A DNA stretch of 64,000 bases from positions 124,001-188,000 of the forward strand of contig NZ_RJTN01000003.1 of assembly GCF_005497185.1 (NCBI RefSeq), written 5' to 3'. Positions 9,128 through 19,792 of the stretch are shown piece by piece (position 1 is the stretch's first letter; each line of letters starts with the position of its first letter). The notes below the pieces were generated by a model. The model did no database searches. It saw only the letters and a list, made by a program, of their open reading frames with translations, and was not told where the DNA came from. The position numbers were made by a program, and so were the translations under genes. Source of the DNA: Pectobacterium polonicum (GTDB lineage: Bacteria > Pseudomonadota > Gammaproteobacteria > Enterobacterales > Enterobacteriaceae).

Positions 9128-10486
9128 ATGGATAATCAACAAGCAGACGGCACGCTAAAGCGTGGTTTGAAAAACCGTCATATTCAGTTGATTGCCTTGG
9201 GTGGCGCGGTAGGTACTGGCCTCTTTCTTGGTATTGCACAAACAATCAAAATGGCCGGACCATCGGTCCTGTTAGGCTATGCGATTGGCGGACTGATCGC
9301 GTTTCTCATCATGCGCCAGTTGGGCGAAATGGTGGTTGAAGAGCCGGTAGCCGGATCGTTTAGCCACTTTGCTTATAAATATTGGGGCGACTTCGCTGGC
9401 TTTGCATCTGGATGGAACTACTGGGTACTGTATGTTTTGGTCGCCATGGCTGAACTCAGTGCCGTAGGGATTTACGTCCAGTACTGGTGGCCAGATATTC
9501 CGACCTGGGTATCCGCCGCCGTCTTCTTCCTGCTGATTAACGCCATCAATCTGGCGAACGTCAAAGTCTACGGTGAGATGGAATTCTGGTTTGCCATCAT
9601 CAAAGTTGTCGCGATTATTGGCATGATCGTCTTCGGTGGCTGGCTGCTGCTCAGCGGTACGGGCGGGCCGGAAGCAACCGTAACCAACCTGTGGGCGCAG
9701 GGCGGGTTCTTCCCGAATGGCGTGCTCGGCCTGGTGATGGCGATGGCCGTGATCATGTTCTCATTTGGCGGGCTGGAACTGGTAGGGATTACCGCAGCGG
9801 AAGCGGATGACCCAGAGAAAAGCATTCCACGCGCGACCAATCAGGTGATCTACCGCATCCTGATTTTCTACATCGGTTCATTGGCTATCCTGCTGTCACT
9901 GTACCCGTGGGGCAAGGTTGTGGAAGGCGGTAGCCCGTTCGTCATGATCTTCCATGAACTGAACAGTAACGTCGTAGCAACGGTGCTGAACATCGTGGTA
10001 TTGACCGCTGCGCTGTCCGTTTATAACAGCTGCGTTTATTGCAACAGCCGTATGCTGTTCGGTCTGGCGAAACAGGGTAACGGACCGAAAGTACTGAAAA
10101 CCGTTGATAGCCGTGGCGTTCCAGTTGTTGCTATAGGCATCTCCGCGCTGGCAACGGCGCTGTGTGTGCTGATCAACTATCTCATTCCCGGCAAAGCGTT
10201 CGAGCTATTGATGGCGTTGGTCGTGTCTGCTCTTGTGATTAACTGGGCGATGATCAGTCTGGCGCACCTGAAGTTCCGTGCGCAGAAGGACAAAGAAGGT
10301 ACGGTGACCAAGTTTAAAGCGCTGCTTTATCCGCTGGGGAATTACCTCTGTCTGCTGTTCCTGGCCGGTATACTGGTCATCATGTTCCTGACGCCGGGCA
10401 TTCAGATTTCCGTCATGCTGATTCCGGTCTGGCTGGTTATTCTGGGCGTGGGCTACTTTATCAAAAAGAAAAATCAGGCGAAGTAA
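9128..10486 (+). CDS. aroP: Aromatic amino acid permease AroP
   Basis: Proton-coupled importer of phenylalanine, tyrosine and tryptophan of the APC superfamily, in the inner membrane with about 12 transmembrane helices. The 452-residue product has the signature LKRGLKNRHIQLIALGGAVG at its start and the family block around FSFGGLELVGITAAEA. An in-frame TTG at 9125 directly precedes the ATG at 9128; the ATG is preferred and gives a length close to the roughly 457 residues in E. coli. It is divergent from pdhR, as in E. coli, and followed by a clear terminator. PheP is a close paralogue, but the synteny favours AroP. Confidence 0.93.
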   Translation: MDNQQADGTLKRGLKNRHIQLIALGGAVGTGLFLGIAQTIKMAGPSVLLGYAIGGLIAFLIMRQLGEMVVEEPVAGSFSHFAYKYWGDFAGFASGWNYWVLYVLVAMAELSAVGIYVQYWWPDIPTWVSAAVFFLLINAINLANVKVYGEMEFWFAIIKVVAIIGMIVFGGWLLLSGTGGPEATVTNLWAQGGFFPNGVLGLVMAMAVIMFSFGGLELVGITAAEADDPEKSIPRATNQVIYRILIFYIGSLAILLSLYPWGKVVEGGSPFVMIFHELNSNVVATVLNIVVLTAALSVYNSCVYCNSRMLFGLAKQGNGPKVLKTVDSRGVPVVAIGISALATALCVLINYLIPGKAFELLMALVVSALVINWAMISLAHLKFRAQKDKEGTVTKFKALLYPLGNYLCLLFLAGILVIMFLTPGIQISVMLIPVWLVILGVGYFIKKKNQAK

Positions 10487-10517
10487 GGCTCAGCACTCAC
10501 CGCATTTTTTTCGATTC

Positions 10518-10546
10518 AATGGCCGACTTTGTCGGCCATTATTTTT
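10518..10546 (+). terminator. Terminator of aroP
   Basis: Stem ATGGCCGAC (10519-10527), loop TTT, stem GTCGGCCAT (10531-10539), then TATTTTT on the plus strand. It lies between the convergent aroP and ampE ends; only the plus strand shows a good T tract. Confidence 0.88.
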
Positions 10547-10569
10547 CCTACCAACGCACACAACAAATA

Positions 10570-11424
10570 TCAAACCAGCGCACCGTATATCGTCAGAAGT
10601 GCCACCACCACCACCAGCACCAGCGTCACTTTTTTCGCCAGCGTCACAGCGGCTTTAGGCGTTTCTACAGGCTCGCTATGGGATTCACGCGCCAGAGAAA
10701 ATTGCGCCAGCTGAGTTAACACCCAATATTGTGAACTACGGAAATCCCCTAGCGATGCGAACCAGGCAGGCAACGCTTTTTCACCATGCCCCAGCAACGC
10801 ATAAGCCGCACCAGCCAAACGAGTGGGAATCCAGTCAAGCCAATGTAACAAACGATCGACACCAGACTGCGCACGTTCCAGCGGCGTGTTATGCCGGGCA
10901 AGCCAGGTTTGTCTGGCACGCAAAAACCCATACCCCACGAGTGCAACCGGCCCGTATGGCCCTGCGACAACGAACCAGAATAGCGGAGCTAGATAAAACC
11001 GGAAATTTATCCATAGCAAGGCATTTTGCAGCTCTTTTAACTGCTCGCTTTCACCGGCACCAACGGGTAAACCGTGAATCAACGCCAATTCCGCCGCCAT
11101 TTCCCGGCTGGCATCCGCTTCGCCGCGCTGTGCTGCCTGCAAATAGCGTCGATAGTGCTGACGAATATCACCCGCACCAATGCACATCAGGCTGATGACA
11201 ATCCACAGCAAAAGAGAAATCAGGCCAAACAGAATGCCACTCGTTAGCCACAACAGCCCCGCTACAATGCTCATGCTGCATAGCGTCAGGAACAGCGTTT
11301 GAAATAAAGACGGAGAGGGAACGTGTCGGAATACAACGTCAAGCCGATGATCGATCTGCCAATGCTCCCCCTGTTTGAACAACCGTTCCCATGCCAGCGT
11401 AAGCAACAGTGTAAACAGCGTCAT
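10570..11424 (-). CDS. ampE: Regulatory signalling membrane protein AmpE
   Basis: The product has 284 residues, the same as E. coli AmpE. It is an inner membrane protein with several hydrophobic segments: near 1-12, around 38-85, around 140-160 and a C-terminal helix, [20 protein letters not shown] conserved central block contains [11 protein letters not shown], and the [18 protein letters not shown] region resembles the CobD/CbiB-like membrane fold. The function is poorly defined; it is co-transcribed with ampD and was linked to beta-lactamase induction signalling. Its ATG overlaps the ampD stop by 4 bp (ATGA), showing translational coupling. Confidence 0.93.
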   Translation of the reverse strand: MTLFTLLLTLAWERLFKQGEHWQIDHRLDVVFRHVPSPSLFQTLFLTLCSMSIVAGLLWLTSGILFGLISLLLWIVISLMCIGAGDIRQHYRRYLQAAQRGEADASREMAAELALIHGLPVGAGESEQLKELQNALLWINFRFYLAPLFWFVVAGPYGPVALVGYGFLRARQTWLARHNTPLERAQSGVDRLLHWLDWIPTRLAGAAYALLGHGEKALPAWFASLGDFRSSQYWVLTQLAQFSLARESHSEPVETPKAAVTLAKKVTLVLVVVVALLTIYGALV

Positions 11425-11996
11425 TGATCGAGACTCCCTTTGTTTTCTGTCCAGTTTTCTTGTAGCAGACGATGATAGCCGTCCCAGTCAAATGCCGGAC
11501 CGGGATCGGTTTTACGGCCCGGAGCAATGTCGCTATGTCCGGTAATTCGCGGCAGTGTAATAGGATAAGCCCGCATTAATAGGCGTGTAATCGCAACCAG
11601 TGAGTGATATTGCGCCATGGTAAAAGGCAGCGTATCCGTCCCTTCCAGCTCAATACCAATAGAGAAATCATTACAGCGTTCACGGCCTTCAAACACCGAA
11701 ACACCGGCATGCCAGGCGCGCTGGTCGAAAGACACATACTGCGTGGTTTGCCCATCGCGACGAATCAGGCAATGTGCCGCTACACGTAAATGGGAAATAT
11801 CGGCGAAATAAGGATGCGCAGTGGGGTCCAAAGTAGCCGTAAACAGCTGGTCAATATACGGACCGCCAAACTCACCCGGCGGCAGACTGATATTGTGAAT
11901 CACCAGTAAGGAAGGCACCTCATTATTCGGGCGACCATCATAATGTGGTGAAGGCGTGTGTGTAATATCGGATAACCAGCCATTTTCCAAAAGCAT
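11421..11996 (-). CDS. ampD: 1,6-anhydro-N-acetylmuramyl-L-alanine amidase AmpD
   Basis: Cytoplasmic zinc amidase that cleaves the stem peptide from anhydro-muropeptides during murein recycling; its loss derepresses AmpC in species that carry ampR-ampC. The frame could extend upstream to 12107, but the ATG at 11996 (MLLENGWL) matches the E. coli start and follows GAGG eight bases earlier, giving 191 residues. The amidase_2 fold is clear: [16 protein letters not shown] with the first zinc histidine, [10 protein letters not shown], and [19 protein letters not shown] with the second histidine and the aspartate ligand. In E. coli ampD is directly divergent from nadC; here tsx lies between them. 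Confidence 0.95.
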   Translation of the reverse strand: MLLENGWLSDITHTPSPHYDGRPNNEVPSLLVIHNISLPPGEFGGPYIDQLFTATLDPTAHPYFADISHLRVAAHCLIRRDGQTTQYVSFDQRAWHAGVSVFEGRERCNDFSIGIELEGTDTLPFTMAQYHSLVAITRLLMRAYPITLPRITGHSDIAPGRKTDPGPAFDWDGYHRLLQENWTENKGSLDQ

Positions 11997-12232
11997 CGGC
12001 GATAACCTCGCATCGTATCGTTTGCCGGCTGAATCAGGCGAAAAAACTAATTTCAGGTGTAAAACCATGGAGCTAAAAGTCCTCGGCTCCAAGATACCAT
12101 GTTTCATGTCATCCTATCTATCCAACTGGATATCAATAGGTTTTACCGTTTGTTTTGTGATGTTTTAGCCATTTCCCTGCCTTTTTTCGACTTTCACATC
12201 TTTTTTAGCAAGATAAAATCCCAACCTCGTTA

Positions 12233-12248
12233 TGTGATTAAAGTCACA
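12233..12248 (+). promoter_or_regulatory. CRP binding site upstream of tsx
   Basis: TGTGATTAAAGTCACA is a perfect TGTGA-N6-TCACA CRP motif about 165 bp before the tsx ATG. Control of tsx by cAMP-CRP together with CytR is established in E. coli. I could not identify clear CytR or DeoR sites in the surrounding AT-rich sequence of 11997-12413, which holds no other gene. Confidence 0.85.
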
Positions 12249-12413
12249 TTACAAATGTAATAGCACAATAAAAGGCAATCGTTTTCGTGCATTGCGTCTA
12301 TTTTTACTTAAAATGCATGGCAAAATTATCTCCTGATTTTTTTTGATATTACCAAAATTTATTTTGCGGTTTTACGTCCGACGTAAATAACGTCTAACAC
12401 TATGGTACTTAAC

Positions 12414-13274
12414 ATGAAAAAAACTTTCGCCGCAGGCGCCTTGCTCACACTGTCATGCTCAATGCCAGCTCTTGCCGACAGCAATAAAGCTGAATACCTC
12501 TCCGACTGGTGGCACCAGAGCGTTAACGTCGTCGGCAGCGCCCACACGCGTTTCGGACCGCAACTGAACAGCACGACCTACCTGGAATATGAAGCATTTG
12601 CACGTAAAGACTGGTTCGATTTCTACGGTTACGCCGATGCACCTAAATTTTTTGGTGGCGATCCCGACAGCCGTGGCATTTGGGACAGAGGCTCTCCGCT
12701 GTTTGTCGAGATCGAACCGCGTTTCTCAATTGATAAACTGACGGGAGCTGACCTCAGCTTTGGTCCGTTTAAAGAGTGGTACATCGCCAATAACGTTATT
12801 TACGATCAGGGTCGCAACAGCGGTTCACGCCAAAGCACCTGGTACATGGGGTTAGGTACCGATATTGATACCGGTACCGACCTGTCGCTGTCACTGAACG
12901 GTTATGCCAAATACCAATGGCAGAACTACGGCGCAGCGAACGAAAATGAGTGGGACGGCTACCGCGTAAAAGTGAAATACTCCTACCCGCTTGGCTCTCT
13001 GATGGGCGGCAACGTCTCGTATATCAGCTTCACCAATTTTGATTTCGGTTCAGAACTGCGTGATAAATCGAATGCAAGCCGCACCAACAACTCCATTGCC
13101 TCCAGCCATATTCTGGCGCTGGGCTACGACCACTGGCACTACTCTTTCGTCGCTCGTTATTTCCACAACGGTGGCCAATGGGCTGATGGCACAGAGCTCA
13201 ATTTCGGCAAAGGTCCGTTTGAAGTGAAATCGACCGGTTGGGGCTATTACCTGGTCGTCGGTTACAACTTCTAA
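12414..13274 (+). CDS. tsx: Nucleoside-specific outer membrane channel Tsx
   Basis: Twelve-stranded outer membrane beta-barrel that lets nucleosides and deoxynucleosides diffuse in; it is also a phage and colicin receptor in E. coli. The 286-residue product has a signal peptide ([11 protein letters not shown], probable cleavage after PALA), the family hallmark [14 protein letters not shown], the central [16 protein letters not shown], and a terminal barrel strand ending in YNF. The frame has an ATG at 12402, but 12414 gives the typical MKKT start. It lies between ampD and nadC, adjacent genes in E. coli, so it marks a local difference in gene order. A consensus CRP site is upstream. Confidence 0.96.
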   Translation: MKKTFAAGALLTLSCSMPALADSNKAEYLSDWWHQSVNVVGSAHTRFGPQLNSTTYLEYEAFARKDWFDFYGYADAPKFFGGDPDSRGIWDRGSPLFVEIEPRFSIDKLTGADLSFGPFKEWYIANNVIYDQGRNSGSRQSTWYMGLGTDIDTGTDLSLSLNGYAKYQWQNYGAANENEWDGYRVKVKYSYPLGSLMGGNVSYISFTNFDFGSELRDKSNASRTNNSIASSHILALGYDHWHYSFVARYFHNGGQWADGTELNFGKGPFEVKSTGWGYYLVVGYNF

Positions 13275-13285
13275 AATGACATCAC

Positions 13286-13317
13286 CTTTCCGGCGACCAC
13301 GCATGTTCGCCGGAAAG
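13286..13317. terminator. Perfect 11-bp hairpin after tsx, possible terminator
   Basis: CTTTCCGGCGA (13286-13296) pairs fully with TCGCCGGAAAG (13307-13317). It follows the tsx stop by 11 bp but lacks a T tract, so it may be a 3'-end protecting structure or a Rho-assisted terminator. Confidence 0.5.
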
Positions 13318-13370
13318 TTAAAGAAAGTAATACATTGAATTATAAAGACTATTCATTCTGGATGTCCTGA

Positions 13371-14309
<939 letters not shown>

Positions 14310-14619
14310 TCGCTTATCTCTTTCTATCGACGAGGTGCCATGTCGCACCTCGTTCGCATCTCTAAACTTCATCCCCTTACACGCCATCGTAACGACGCAG
14401 ACTGCCGCTCCCGTACAGATGACCTGTCCCGACAGCGTGAAAATTGCGTCTCTGCTCGCAAAAAGTTTTCAATCCTCTGCAAATATCTAAAAACATGTCG
14501 TAGCGCTTTCCTGTTTTAACTTTCCCCACTCGCCAGTTTTCATTCCCTTTTCTATGCTGCCAGCCGTCCGTATGGATTTATGTCCCACTAAATTTATGCT
14601 CAACAACAGGGAAATCAAC
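14310..14619 (+). other. Intergenic region between nadC and ppdD with a strong hairpin
   Basis: It contains ACGAGGTGC (14330-14338) paired with GCACCTCGT (14345-14353), a 9-bp stem 21 bp after the nadC stop and probably its transcript end, although the following T content is weak. The rest presumably carries the ppdD promoter; I saw no additional gene. Confidence 0.55.
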
Positions 14620-15066
14620 ATGATAAAACAACAAGGATTCACACTGATTGAGCTAATGATCGTGATTGCGATCATTGCTATCCTCAGCGCCATTGGCGTC
14701 CCTGCCTATCAAGGCTATCTGCAAAAAGCGGCGCTGACAGACATGCTGCAAACGATGGTGTCTTATAAAACGCCAGTCGATCTCTGCGGTCTGGAAAATG
14801 CCGCTTTTACGGCCTGCAATGCAGGTAATCAGGGAATACCGGGCAGCAAATCTTCACGCTATGTCAGCGCCGTGAGCGTCACTCAAGGGGTGATTACGCT
14901 GACCGGACAATCCACTCTGCAAGGGCTGCGCGTTATTCTGACACCAACGTGGGATACCGAAATCGGCGCTTCACGCTGGACGAAGAATTGTGCCACGGAT
15001 AGCAACGCAGAGAGCCTGCAATCCGCCTGTCAGGACGTTTTCCGTTTTGATAATACGGCAGGCTAA
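14620..15066 (+). CDS. ppdD: Type IV major pilin-like prepilin PpdD
   Basis: Structural subunit of a type IV pilus. The class III signal MIKQQG followed by FTLIELMIVIAIIAIL is the classic prepilin peptidase site (cleavage between G6 and F7, with glutamate at mature position 5). The remaining pilin body ends with a cysteine pair (about 127 and 139) typical of the C-terminal disulfide loop. The frame could begin at 14554, but only the ATG at 14620, with AGGGAAAT upstream, gives a proper prepilin start. It begins the ppdD-hofB-hofC operon. The pilin is 148 residues, similar to E. coli PpdD. Other pilus genes (prepilin peptidase, secretin) are not in the window. Confidence 0.93.
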   Translation: MIKQQGFTLIELMIVIAIIAILSAIGVPAYQGYLQKAALTDMLQTMVSYKTPVDLCGLENAAFTACNAGNQGIPGSKSSRYVSAVSVTQGVITLTGQSTLQGLRVILTPTWDTEIGASRWTKNCATDSNAESLQSACQDVFRFDNTAG

Positions 15067-15068
15067 TC

Positions 15069-16541
15069 ATGACAGACTCATCCTTCTCCTCCGAGCATAC
15101 GCTCAGCGAGTTACAGACGCTGTGCCGACGTTATCAGGCCTTGTTGCTCAGCCTCGATGAACAAACGCTGTCGGTCGCCGTCACGGCTTCCCCTTCGGCA
15201 GAGATGATCGCTGCACTGCGTTTCGCCAGCAATCGCCGAATTATGGTGGAACAGTGGCCACAGGCCAGAATGGAACAACAGCTTAACCCGGTGAACGCCG
15301 TTGCTGAGCCCACAGAAACCTATCATGCCGGTATTCATCACGCCAACGCAGGGCCGCAGGATCATGACGACGATTCCCCCGTTGCGCAGTTTATCCATCA
15401 AACGCTGCGTCTCGCCGTTCAGCGACGCGCCTCTGATATCCACTTTGAGCCGCAGTTAGACAGCTATCATGTGCGACTACGCATTGATGGTGTATTGCAA
15501 GCTATATCCGCGCCACCTCCAGAGTTGACGGGCCGAATTACCGCACGGCTAAAAATCATGGGCAAGTTGAATATCGCCGAACGGCGGTTGCCGCAGGATG
15601 GCCAATTCAGCCTAATGCTGGATCAACAGCCCTACTCGTTACGTATCGCCACCCTCCCCGTGCAGCAGGGAGAAAAAGTCGTATTACGTATTTTACAAAC
15701 GCACCAACAGGAGTTGGCGCTGGACAAACTCGGTCTTGGCGAAAAAGCATTGCAGCAGCTTATCAGTGTGCTGAACGCCTCACAGGGAATGCTGCTAGTC
15801 ACCGGTCCAACGGGGAGTGGCAAAACCGTGACGCTTTACAGTGCAATACGCTGGCTTAACGATAGCAGTCGCAATATCTGTAGCGTGGAAGATCCGGTCG
15901 AAATTCCCTTACAGGGTATCAATCAAACGGCAATCAATCCCAAAGCGGAACTAGGCTTTGGGAGAATTTTACGTGCGCTGCTGCGACAAGACCCAGACGT
16001 CATTATGATTGGTGAAATCCGCGATGCGGAAACCGCTGAAATTGCGGTAAAAGCTGCACAAACCGGCCATCTGGTCATGTCCACGTTGCATACCAACTCT
16101 GCGGTAGAAACGCTAACTCGTCTCAATCACCTGGGCATTCCTGGATATCTGTTAGCTTCGGCGCTGAAGCTCATCATCGCACAGCGGCTTGTGCGTCGGT
16201 TATGCCCGCACTGTAAAACCCAAGCAGAACCGCTACTCTCACTGCCAAATAGCGTATGGCAAGGACCACTGAACCATTGGCAGGCTGGCGGTTGCAGCCA
16301 CTGTTTCTCTGGTTACTATGGTCGTGTCGCACTTTATGAATTACTCCCCATCACACCAGATTTTCAGGCTGCATTAGCAGGCAACGCCAGCACAGGTGAG
16401 CTATCTGCCCTATCGCAAGACTCTGGTTTTCCGACACTGCTGACCGCGGGGCTCGAACGGGTCAACGACGGCCTAACCTCGCTTGCTGAAGTCTATCGTG
16501 TTGTAGGCGATGAGCGGTCGATGAGTCAGGAGATACAATGA
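15069..16541 (+). CDS. hofB: Type IV pilus assembly ATPase HofB (GspE/PilB family)
   Basis: Hexameric cytoplasmic ATPase that powers pilin polymerisation. The 490-residue product has an N-terminal GspE-like domain, the Walker A box GPTGSGKT near residues 245-252, an Asp box around EDPVEIPLQG, a Walker B region DPDVIMIGEIRD, a His box around GHLVMSTLHTNSA, and a tetracysteine zinc site formed by CPHC and CSHC. It starts 2 bp after the ppdD stop and overlaps hofC by 4 bp. It is somewhat longer than the roughly 461-residue E. coli protein because of a longer N-terminal region. It would act with HofC and PpdD. Confidence 0.93.
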   Translation: MTDSSFSSEHTLSELQTLCRRYQALLLSLDEQTLSVAVTASPSAEMIAALRFASNRRIMVEQWPQARMEQQLNPVNAVAEPTETYHAGIHHANAGPQDHDDDSPVAQFIHQTLRLAVQRRASDIHFEPQLDSYHVRLRIDGVLQAISAPPPELTGRITARLKIMGKLNIAERRLPQDGQFSLMLDQQPYSLRIATLPVQQGEKVVLRILQTHQQELALDKLGLGEKALQQLISVLNASQGMLLVTGPTGSGKTVTLYSAIRWLNDSSRNICSVEDPVEIPLQGINQTAINPKAELGFGRILRALLRQDPDVIMIGEIRDAETAEIAVKAAQTGHLVMSTLHTNSAVETLTRLNHLGIPGYLLASALKLIIAQRLVRRLCPHCKTQAEPLLSLPNSVWQGPLNHWQAGGCSHCFSGYYGRVALYELLPITPDFQAALAGNASTGELSALSQDSGFPTLLTAGLERVNDGLTSLAEVYRVVGDERSMSQEIQ

Positions 16542-17743
16542 AGTTAGAGCGCTTATATCATTGGCAGGCAATCACATCCGAGGGCGAATTTGCTGACGGC
16601 ACGTTTATTAGCACGCACCGTCGGCACGCCTATGCCAACCTGATTGCCCAAGGCTACCAGCCGCTCATCGTAAAGGCAGGCCATTATCTGTCGCCTCACT
16701 ACTGGAAACGCGAACAGCTAGGTGAGTTAATCAAACAGCTTGCTGCTCTACTACAAGCTGGATTGCCACTGCTGGAAGCATTAAAACTGGTGTCAGAGCA
16801 GCATGAGCGCCCCGGCTGGCGCTGCATATTACAAGACGTTCGCACTCATGTTGCTCAGGGAAATTCGCTGTCTGAGGCATTGCACGACTATCCTCATATT
16901 TTTCCCGTCCTGTATCGATCCCTCATTGCCGTCGGCGAATTGACGGGGAAACTAGACATATGCTGCCTACAGCTCGCTCAACAACAAGAGAAGCAGTCCA
17001 GACTGCAACAAAAAGTTATCAAGGCGCTACGTTATCCCTGTTTTGTTTTGCTCATTGCAATGCTGGTCAGCATGATGATGTTGCTGCTGGTTCTACCCGA
17101 ATTCGCAACACTCTACTCCTCGTTCAATACGCCGTTGCCGTGGTTTACCCGGCAGTTGCTTCATCTCGCCGATCTCCTCGCTGGCTACGGATTCCTTGGG
17201 CTATTGCTTATTAGCTGCCTAATATTGGGGTATGCCCGACTGAGACAGCAAAGACCATTATGGAAAACCAGAGAACAAGAATGGCTGCTGAGGCTCCCTG
17301 TGGTATCCAGTTTGCTACGTGGTAAATCACTGAGCCAGATATTCCATATTCTGGCCATGACTCAGCATGCCGGTTTGACGCTTCCAGAGGGGCTAGATGC
17401 GGCCGCCACGATCCGTCATCCGCTTTATCAGGCCGCGATTCAACAGATACAAGAGCAGTTGCGTCAAGGCACGTCGCTATACCATGCCACACAGCATCAC
17501 ACAACGTTGTTCCCAGCACCGTGCCCGCAGTTGATTCGGGTTGGTGAAGAAACCGGGGCACTGGATGCAATCTTTACACAGTTAGCCGAATGGCATGAGA
17601 GACGAGTACAACAACAGGCCGACATGCTGACACAAACGCTGGAGCCGTTATTGATGATGGTCGTCGGGGGAATGGTCGGGGCGCTAGTGATTGGCATGTA
17701 TTTGCCTATCTTCCAGTTGGGGAATGTATTGGCCGGCGCCTGA
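16538..17743 (+). CDS. hofC: Type IV pilus inner membrane platform protein HofC (GspF/PilC family)
   Basis: Polytopic platform protein coupling the HofB ATPase to pilin assembly. The 401 residues contain the two repeated T2SSF domains: the first around 69-190 with the GLPLLEAL and LIAVGELTGKLD signatures, the second around 265-395 with AGLTLPEGLD and LIRVGEETGALD. Three hydrophobic stretches are near 170-195, 215-235 and 370-395, the last rich in glycine (MMVVGGMVGALVIGMYLPIF). The start overlaps the hofB stop as ATGA. It is followed by 87 bp and the convergent guaC gene, with no obvious strong terminator. Confidence 0.93.
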   Translation: MKLERLYHWQAITSEGEFADGTFISTHRRHAYANLIAQGYQPLIVKAGHYLSPHYWKREQLGELIKQLAALLQAGLPLLEALKLVSEQHERPGWRCILQDVRTHVAQGNSLSEALHDYPHIFPVLYRSLIAVGELTGKLDICCLQLAQQQEKQSRLQQKVIKALRYPCFVLLIAMLVSMMMLLLVLPEFATLYSSFNTPLPWFTRQLLHLADLLAGYGFLGLLLISCLILGYARLRQQRPLWKTREQEWLLRLPVVSSLLRGKSLSQIFHILAMTQHAGLTLPEGLDAAATIRHPLYQAAIQQIQEQLRQGTSLYHATQHHTTLFPAPCPQLIRVGEETGALDAIFTQLAEWHERRVQQQADMLTQTLEPLLMMVVGGMVGALVIGMYLPIFQLGNVLAGA

Positions 17744-17830
17744 ACCAGCCAATACATGCACGACAACGTCTACAAATCAAACCACGCAATCACTGTTAAG
17801 AGCGGAAAGACGGAATGTGAAGACGTATAA

Positions 17831-18871
17831 CTATCCGTTAAAAATACGATTTTCCTGTTCGGCCACGCGGATAAACGTTGTACGTTTCGTCAGCTCTTTC
17901 AAACGGGACGCACCGACATAGGTACAGGCCGAACGCAATCCGCCAAGAATATCGCGGACGGTATTATCTACCGGACCACGTAATGGCAGCTTCACAGTTT
18001 TTCCTTCTGCGGCACGGTACTCAGCCACACCACCGACGTGACGTTCCATCGCAGATGCGGAACTCATACCGTAGAACAACATCATTTTCTCACCGTTTTC
18101 TTCAACGATGGTGCCTTCACATTCATCATGCCCTGCCAACATGCCGCCCAGCATGACAAAATCGGCACCGCCGCCAAAGGCTTTCGCGACATCGCCCGGC
18201 ATAGCGCAGCCACCATCGCTCACAATTTGCCCGCCGAGGCCATGTGCCGCATCGGCACATTCAATCACGGCGGAAAGCTGAGGGTAGCCAACGCCCGTTT
18301 TCACACGCGTCGTGCAGACAGAACCGGGGCCAATACCGACTTTCACGATGTCCGCCCCAGAGAGAATAAGTTCTTCCACCATTTCACCAGTCACGACGTT
18401 TCCCGCACAGATAACCTTGTCTGGACAAGACTCACGCGCTTTTTGCAGGAACGTGACAAAGTGCTCGGAATAGCCATTAGCTACGTCGATGCAGATGAAT
18501 TTAAGCTCGGGCGATAGCGCCAGAATTTGCTTTAACTTGATGAAATCAGCATCAGATGTCCCGGTCGAGACCATCACATGGCGCAATACCGATGCTGGTG
18601 TGCGTTGCACAAACTGAGACCATTGCTCGACAGAATAGTGTTTATGGACAGCCGTCAGAACATCAAAAGAGGCCAGCACCTCCGCCATACTAAACGTACC
18701 CACGGTATCCATATTGGCTGCGATAATCGGTACGCCGGACCAGTTGCCGCCAGCATGGAGGAAGGTGAATTGACGTTCCAGTTCAACGTCAGAGCGGCTT
18801 TTCAGCGTCGAACGCTTTGGCCGGATGAGAACGTCTTTAAAGCCTAACTTTAAATCTTCTTCAATACGCAT
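17831..18871 (-). CDS. guaC: GMP reductase
   Basis: Converts GMP to IMP and ammonia with NADPH, linking guanine to adenine nucleotide pools. The product has 346 residues, about the E. coli length. It has the IMPDH/GMPR barrel with the substrate-binding and catalytic loop [11 protein letters not shown], whose cysteine forms the thioimidate, and downstream blocks [12 protein letters not shown]-like (here [31 protein letters not shown], cited by its ends VSDGG and MLAG) and YGMSSASAM. No CBS domains are present, which separates it from GuaB. It is divergent from coaE; the 294-bp gap contains the palindrome CGCAGGA-ATAA-TCCTGCG at 18974-18991. Confidence 0.96.
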   Translation of the reverse strand: MRIEEDLKLGFKDVLIRPKRSTLKSRSDVELERQFTFLHAGGNWSGVPIIAANMDTVGTFSMAEVLASFDVLTAVHKHYSVEQWSQFVQRTPASVLRHVMVSTGTSDADFIKLKQILALSPELKFICIDVANGYSEHFVTFLQKARESCPDKVICAGNVVTGEMVEELILSGADIVKVGIGPGSVCTTRVKTGVGYPQLSAVIECADAAHGLGGQIVSDGGCAMPGDVAKAFGGGADFVMLGGMLAGHDECEGTIVEENGEKMMLFYGMSSASAMERHVGGVAEYRAAEGKTVKLPLRGPVDNTVRDILGGLRSACTYVGASRLKELTKRTTFIRVAEQENRIFNG

Positions 18872-19095
18872 GAGGTTCGAGTTCCTGGTTAGTGACGGCG
18901 GAATGCTCAGTATTGTTACTAAGCATAATCATTTCTGAAAAAATAATAGCCCTTTACCAGTGACGTTATCATACGCAGGAATAATCCTGCGGCAAGACTG
19001 CGATTTTCACTTTATTTGGGATAAAATCAGAGAAATTTACCTATCACCCAGCAAAGTGATAACGTGAAGCATACTGCGGTTGATGCCTGATTGAC

Positions 19096-19130
19096 TTCAA
19101 AGGGGCAGGAAGGTCTTCCTCACCTTTGAA
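19096..19130 (+). repeat. Hairpin in the coaE leader
   Basis: TTCAAAGG (19096-19103) pairs with CCTTTGAA (19123-19130), and AGGAAG (19107-19112) with CTTCCT (19115-19120), forming an interrupted 14-bp stem 35 bp before the coaE ATG. There is no T run after it, so it is a leader structure rather than a plain terminator. Confidence 0.6.
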
Positions 19131-19165
19131 AATAGTAGAAATGTTAACTTTTCAACACGGGTGCA

Positions 19166-19792
19166 ATGACATACATCGTAGCCTTAACGGGCGGTATCGG
19201 CAGCGGAAAAAGCACCGTAGCCGATGAATTTGCCAAATTAGGGGCCACTATCGTTGATGCGGATATCATCGCGCGTCAGGTAGTCGAGCCAGGGAAACCC
19301 GCACTGGATGCCATCAGGCTCCGGTTTGGCGACGCTATGCTCAATACCGATGGTTCATTGGATCGTGCCGCACTACGCCAACGGATTTTTTCCTCGCCAG
19401 AGGAGAAACAGTGGCTGAATAATTTACTCCACCCGTTGATCCATCAGGAAACACAGGCCCAGTTTCAGGCTGCATCCGCACCCTACATTCTGTGGGTCGT
19501 CCCTTTACTGGTAGAGAATGGGTTACAGCAGCGAGCACAACGTATTCTGGTCGTTGATGTAGATAGAGATACACAGCTTGAACGCACACTGGCCCGTGAT
19601 GGCATCAGTCGGCAGCAAGCGGAAAACATACTGGCAGCACAGGCAACCCGAGAACAGCGCCTGGCTTATGCCGATGATATTATTGATAACAGTCGTTGCC
19701 CAAGCGAGTTGGCTTCACAGGTTGCGGAACTACACCGCCATTACCTGAAGCTAGCCGCTTCCGCAGCCGACAGGATGACTAAGAATGAGTGA
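19166..19792 (+). CDS. coaE: Dephospho-CoA kinase
   Basis: Catalyses the last step of coenzyme A synthesis, phosphorylating dephospho-CoA at the 3'-hydroxyl. The 208-residue product has the P-loop GGIGSGKS at residues 9-16, the [10 protein letters not shown]-like aspartate motif (here [10 protein letters not shown]), and the lid and R-rich segments typical of the P-loop kinase fold. It is the first gene of coaE-zapD-yacG; its stop overlaps the zapD start by 8 bp. The leader contains a notable hairpin. Confidence 0.96.
   Translation: MTYIVALTGGIGSGKSTVADEFAKLGATIVDADIIARQVVEPGKPALDAIRLRFGDAMLNTDGSLDRAALRQRIFSSPEEKQWLNNLLHPLIHQETQAQFQAASAPYILWVVPLLVENGLQQRAQRILVVDVDRDTQLERTLARDGISRQQAENILAAQATREQRLAYADDIIDNSRCPSELASQVAELHRHYLKLAASAADRMTKNE

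Noticed and set aside
10519-11195. Plus-strand frames opposite ampE
   Set aside because: They are antisense to ampE, which is full length with a 4-bp overlap with ampD.
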